NCBI RefSeq assembly: GCF_001695625.1
Contig: NZ_MBPN01000028.1
Coordinates: forward strand, 1-55,382
From: Pseudomonas defluvii
GTDB lineage: Bacteria > Pseudomonadota > Gammaproteobacteria > Pseudomonadales > Pseudomonadaceae
Length of the DNA: 55,382 nucleotides
Direction: 5' to 3'
Below the pieces are notes generated by a model. That model was not told the origin of the DNA and did no database searches. It worked only from the letters and a program-made list of their open reading frames with translations. A program made the translations under genes and the position numbers. Positions 53,134 to 55,382 of this stretch are shown one piece after another (within the stretch, counting starts at the first letter, position 1; each line of letters opens with the position of its first letter).

Positions 53134-54091
53134 AGCAATGGACAATTCGATGCCTTACGTACTAAACAAAGCTGCGGCACGTATCGTCGAAGAATTGTTG
53201 AGTACACGTGTATTCGCCGTCGAGTTCCTGCATCAGGGCATGATGACCTTCAAATGTCGCGTGCGCACCGAGAACGATGACGATGTAATCGTACGTTTTT
53301 ACCCCGCGAGCCGGTCGGGCATAGTGCTTCAGGAACCCGACCTATTGCTGCGCTGTTATCGTGCTGGCATGTCGGTGCCAAAGCCGATTAGTGACTCGCG
53401 CTCAGGACCGTCTGCTCCACTTAGCTACGTGGTCTATCGCCGTATCAGTGGCGAGACACTGGCTGACAGGCTGCCAAGTTTCGACAACGCGCGTCGTCGC
53501 GTAGCGGCAGAAGATCTCGCTTCGCATCTCTACCGGCTACAGGATCTGACAATCGAGGGGGCAGGGGAGATCGTCACGAGCATGGCAGCACGAAACACCT
53601 CGTGGGACACTTTCGTTGAAGACGCTATGTGTACCGGTCTGGCGTCAATTAAGGACCATATGCTGCTTGAGCCTTCTCTCACGAGCGAGATCGAACGTGT
53701 CATTTGCGCCGGGGCACCGGCTCAAGCGAGCACGACGCAGCGACTCGTGTGGGGCGACATAAATTTCGGCAACATACTCGTCAGGGAAGACGGCCGTGTT
53801 GCCGGCCTAATTGACTTCGAGGGCTGTTTGAGCGGAGACCCACTTGCGACACTGGGTTACGCTGCTGCTGTCCACGGAACTGAACCGTTCTTCTCACAGT
53901 TACAGCAGGCTTGGCCACGGACTCTATCGGAAGACGAGGAAAATCTCGTCGCTTGGTACACTCTCCTACGGGCGCTAAGGCTTGGCCGCTATGCGCACTT
54001 ACCACTACCAACCGGGCGTCCGCGCGATCCGTTGGTCCATATCGTACCGGGCATCATACCGGCCTTGCGGCGATTAGCCGCGAACTGCTGA
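53126..54091 (+). CDS. APH-fold phosphotransferase
   Basis: Protein-kinase-like small-molecule kinase of 321 residues. N-lobe FKCRVRTENDDDVIVRFYP near 40-58 with Arg at the lysine-equivalent position, hinge YVVYRRISGETLADRL near 107, catalytic loop LVWGDINFGNILV near 209-221 (Asp and Asn kept; the usual His is Trp), and metal motif LIDFEG near 229. ATG 53126 overlaps the upstream stop; translation is coupled. Relatives phosphorylate aminoglycosides, choline, homoserine or macrolides, but the pairing with an NTase in an island suggests another role. Substrate unknown. Confidence 0.78.
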   Translation: MIEAMDNSMPYVLNKAAARIVEELLSTRVFAVEFLHQGMMTFKCRVRTENDDDVIVRFYPASRSGIVLQEPDLLLRCYRAGMSVPKPISDSRSGPSAPLSYVVYRRISGETLADRLPSFDNARRRVAAEDLASHLYRLQDLTIEGAGEIVTSMAARNTSWDTFVEDAMCTGLASIKDHMLLEPSLTSEIERVICAGAPAQASTTQRLVWGDINFGNILVREDGRVAGLIDFEGCLSGDPLATLGYAAAVHGTEPFFSQLQQAWPRTLSEDEENLVAWYTLLRALRLGRYAHLPLPTGRPRDPLVHIVPGIIPALRRLAANC

Positions 54092-54112
54092 CCCGACCGC
54101 AAGGAGCACAAC

Positions 54113-54970
54113 ATGACCGATACAAAGCAGGACCTACCCCAGGCGCCCGAGAAGACTGCAGCAACTTCTCAACCAGGTAATCGCCCCCCGCAATTGGCTA
54201 CTCAAAAGCAGAAGATTTTTCTCGTTGGGACCCATTTTGTGCTCGCGCTCGGCATGATCATCTGGGCGTACTTTACTATCCAGAATTATAACGAGGTCAC
54301 CTTCGTAGAGAGCTCGACATCATGGGAAATGCCGAACGGTGCACACCTCAAGGATAGCCCTGTCAACTTCCACTATGATCCAGAACGTCACACGCTAAAT
54401 CACCGTGGACCGGTGGATGCACAGCAGCAACTGCTGCTAAGGGACCTGCTCGAGTTTAATTCGGAATCCAGTGACACGGGCTCTGCGCCATCCATTACTC
54501 CTTCAGCGATCAATACGACCATTCGTTCGTACCAAGCAGCAATCGACAACCTTGCGTACCAAGCAGGCGCTGCGCAGATCGGCCAGATTCAATTACTGCT
54601 GCTTCTTGGGTTTATGGGCGGAATTCTCGGCGCCATCCTGAGATCGCTTGTCGACTTCGTTGGGCACGCCTGCTACACCGATAAACTCGACCTGATGCAT
54701 TGGTGGCCCCTCTACGCTACGCGTCCAATCGTTGGAGCGATACTCGGGTTCCTACTCGTAATATTGCTGAAGTCGAAGCTGTTAACCTCCACTGAAATCC
54801 AACAAGGCAGCGACTCGTTCTGGTGGTTAGGTATAGCTGTGATTGGTGGCTTTAGTACTGTTGACGTCACGCAACGTTTGCGTTTGACCGCGAAGGCACT
54901 TTTCGGTACAGCGGATGACAACAAGAACAGCCGTAACTCAAGTGACTCAGGAAGCAGCCCAAGCTCATGA
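54113..54970 (+). CDS. Four-TM membrane protein of the NTase-kinase operon
   Basis: Unrecognised 285-residue protein. TM helices near 35-56 (FLVGTHFVLALGMIIWAYFT), 157-180 (IQLLLLLGFMGGILGAILRS), 207-226 (IVGAILGFLLVILLKSK) and 236-256 (FWWLGIAVIGGFSTVDV). A 100-residue hydrophilic loop lies between TM1 and TM2, and the tail is Ser/Asn-rich. ATG 54113 follows AAGGAG; 21 bases behind the kinase gene. In island operons such a protein is often the membrane effector, but no evidence for that is in the sequence. Confidence 0.75.
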   Translation: MTDTKQDLPQAPEKTAATSQPGNRPPQLATQKQKIFLVGTHFVLALGMIIWAYFTIQNYNEVTFVESSTSWEMPNGAHLKDSPVNFHYDPERHTLNHRGPVDAQQQLLLRDLLEFNSESSDTGSAPSITPSAINTTIRSYQAAIDNLAYQAGAAQIGQIQLLLLLGFMGGILGAILRSLVDFVGHACYTDKLDLMHWWPLYATRPIVGAILGFLLVILLKSKLLTSTEIQQGSDSFWWLGIAVIGGFSTVDVTQRLRLTAKALFGTADDNKNSRNSSDSGSSPSS

Positions 54971-55029
54971 AGCAGGGTCAGGCCCTTATGAATTGAATGA
55001 ATTGCACGTAGGAGTGACACTCGAAAACC

Positions 55030-55335
55030 TCAGCGAGCACCAAAGCGTCCGCCAAGCAAACCACTTAACATCTCAGCAATGACCTCGACGGGCACCCCAG
55101 AACCATATGTGTCAAACGTAATAGTCCCCGAGGCGTGTCCCATAAGAGCCTGAGCGTGCACTGTCGAAACGCCCTTGACTTGCATCAGCGAAGCCAAGGA
55201 ATGGCGGAATGAGTGGTACGTCAGACCAGCCTTGTGGTCATCTCCAAGAGCCACTGGGATCGCTTGGCGGTTCGCCCAGTCACCCGCTGTCTTGTAACCA
55301 ATCTGTAAAGTGGACCCATCGGTCAAGACAGTTTT
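55030..55335 (-). pseudogene. C-terminal fragment of a tyrosine recombinase (integrase)
   Basis: The minus-strand frame encodes the catalytic end of a phage-type integrase: HSFRHSLASLMQ (His and Arg) and ALMGHASGTITFDTYG (second His and nucleophile Tyr). The upstream catalytic Arg region is missing: the frame meets a TGA at 55334-55336 and nothing integrase-like follows to the window end (55382). The only start is TTG 55326 without a ribosome site, so this is a broken gene or its 5' part is frameshifted and lies beyond the window. It supports an integrative origin for 48.6-55.4 kb. Confidence 0.7.
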
Positions 55336-55382
55336 TCAGCGAGTTTAAGCTGCGTCGCTTACTGCCACTGCAGCTGGTCGGC

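Noticed and set aside
1..55382. CRISPR arrays, rRNA operons, insertion sequences
   Set aside because: No regularly spaced repeats, no rRNA-like sequence and no transposase were seen on either strand.

Overview
The window reads as a chromosome segment of a fluorescent pseudomonad of the Pseudomonas putida group. The evidence is gene content and order: a morA/glyA pair; a cstA-yjiX-yjiA operon next to the PilZ gene mapZ; radA-mscL-fprB followed by the LuxR solo ppoR and rlmG; the cyanide-insensitive oxidase cioAB; pcaGH; the HBM-type chemoreceptor mcpS; ggt; and mmsAB with a LysR gene. Several of these neighbours are, from memory, adjacent in P. putida or P. aeruginosa genomes; no alignment was run. 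Core genes are GC-rich with strong AGGAG-type ribosome sites, and at least three start with TTG (ettA, morA, the Gfo/Idh gene).

Layout. 1-8 kb: ettA, morA, glyA, then an unrecognised gene followed by an in-frame coding remnant. 8-13.9 kb: pyruvate/peptide transporter operon, MapZ, an NCS2 permease. 13.9-24.6 kb: housekeeping genes (radA, mscL, fprB, ppoR, rlmG), the cio operon with a 51-residue membrane subunit, a decayed MFS fragment, a purine permease and trmA. 24.6-38.6 kb: a catabolic block for quinate/shikimate-type cyclitols and protocatechuate: AlkP-like phosphodiesterase, aroQ, aroE-like, TetR, quiC, MFS transporter, EamA transporter, TIM-barrel protein, Gfo/Idh dehydrogenase, IclR, FAD oxidoreductase, pcaGH. 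39-48.5 kb: mcpS, ggt, LysR, mdaB-like, cupin, mmsBA, LysR. 48.6-55.4 kb: an accessory island, less GC-rich by eye, with an LprI-like membrane protein, a Rha-type phage protein, an unknown gene, a frameshifted small gene, a three-gene nucleotidyltransferase/kinase/membrane-protein operon, and the C-terminal piece of a tyrosine recombinase.

How the genes work together. QuiC turns 3-dehydroshikimate into protocatechuate, which PcaHG cleaves; AroQ and the AroE-like enzyme supply 3-dehydroshikimate from quinate/shikimate; the MFS protein probably imports substrate. The two divergent promoters of this set share an 18-bp motif that I propose as the site of the encoded TetR protein. A second unit (Gfo/Idh, TIM barrel, EamA and the FAD oxidoreductase) carries a different repeated dyad next to an IclR gene and may feed other ring substrates into the same route.

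The best candidate for an undescribed system is the operon at 52.4-55.0 kb: a truncated CCA/poly(A)-polymerase-type nucleotidyltransferase overlapping an APH-fold kinase, followed by a four-helix membrane protein, in an integrase-associated island. Its function is not known to me.
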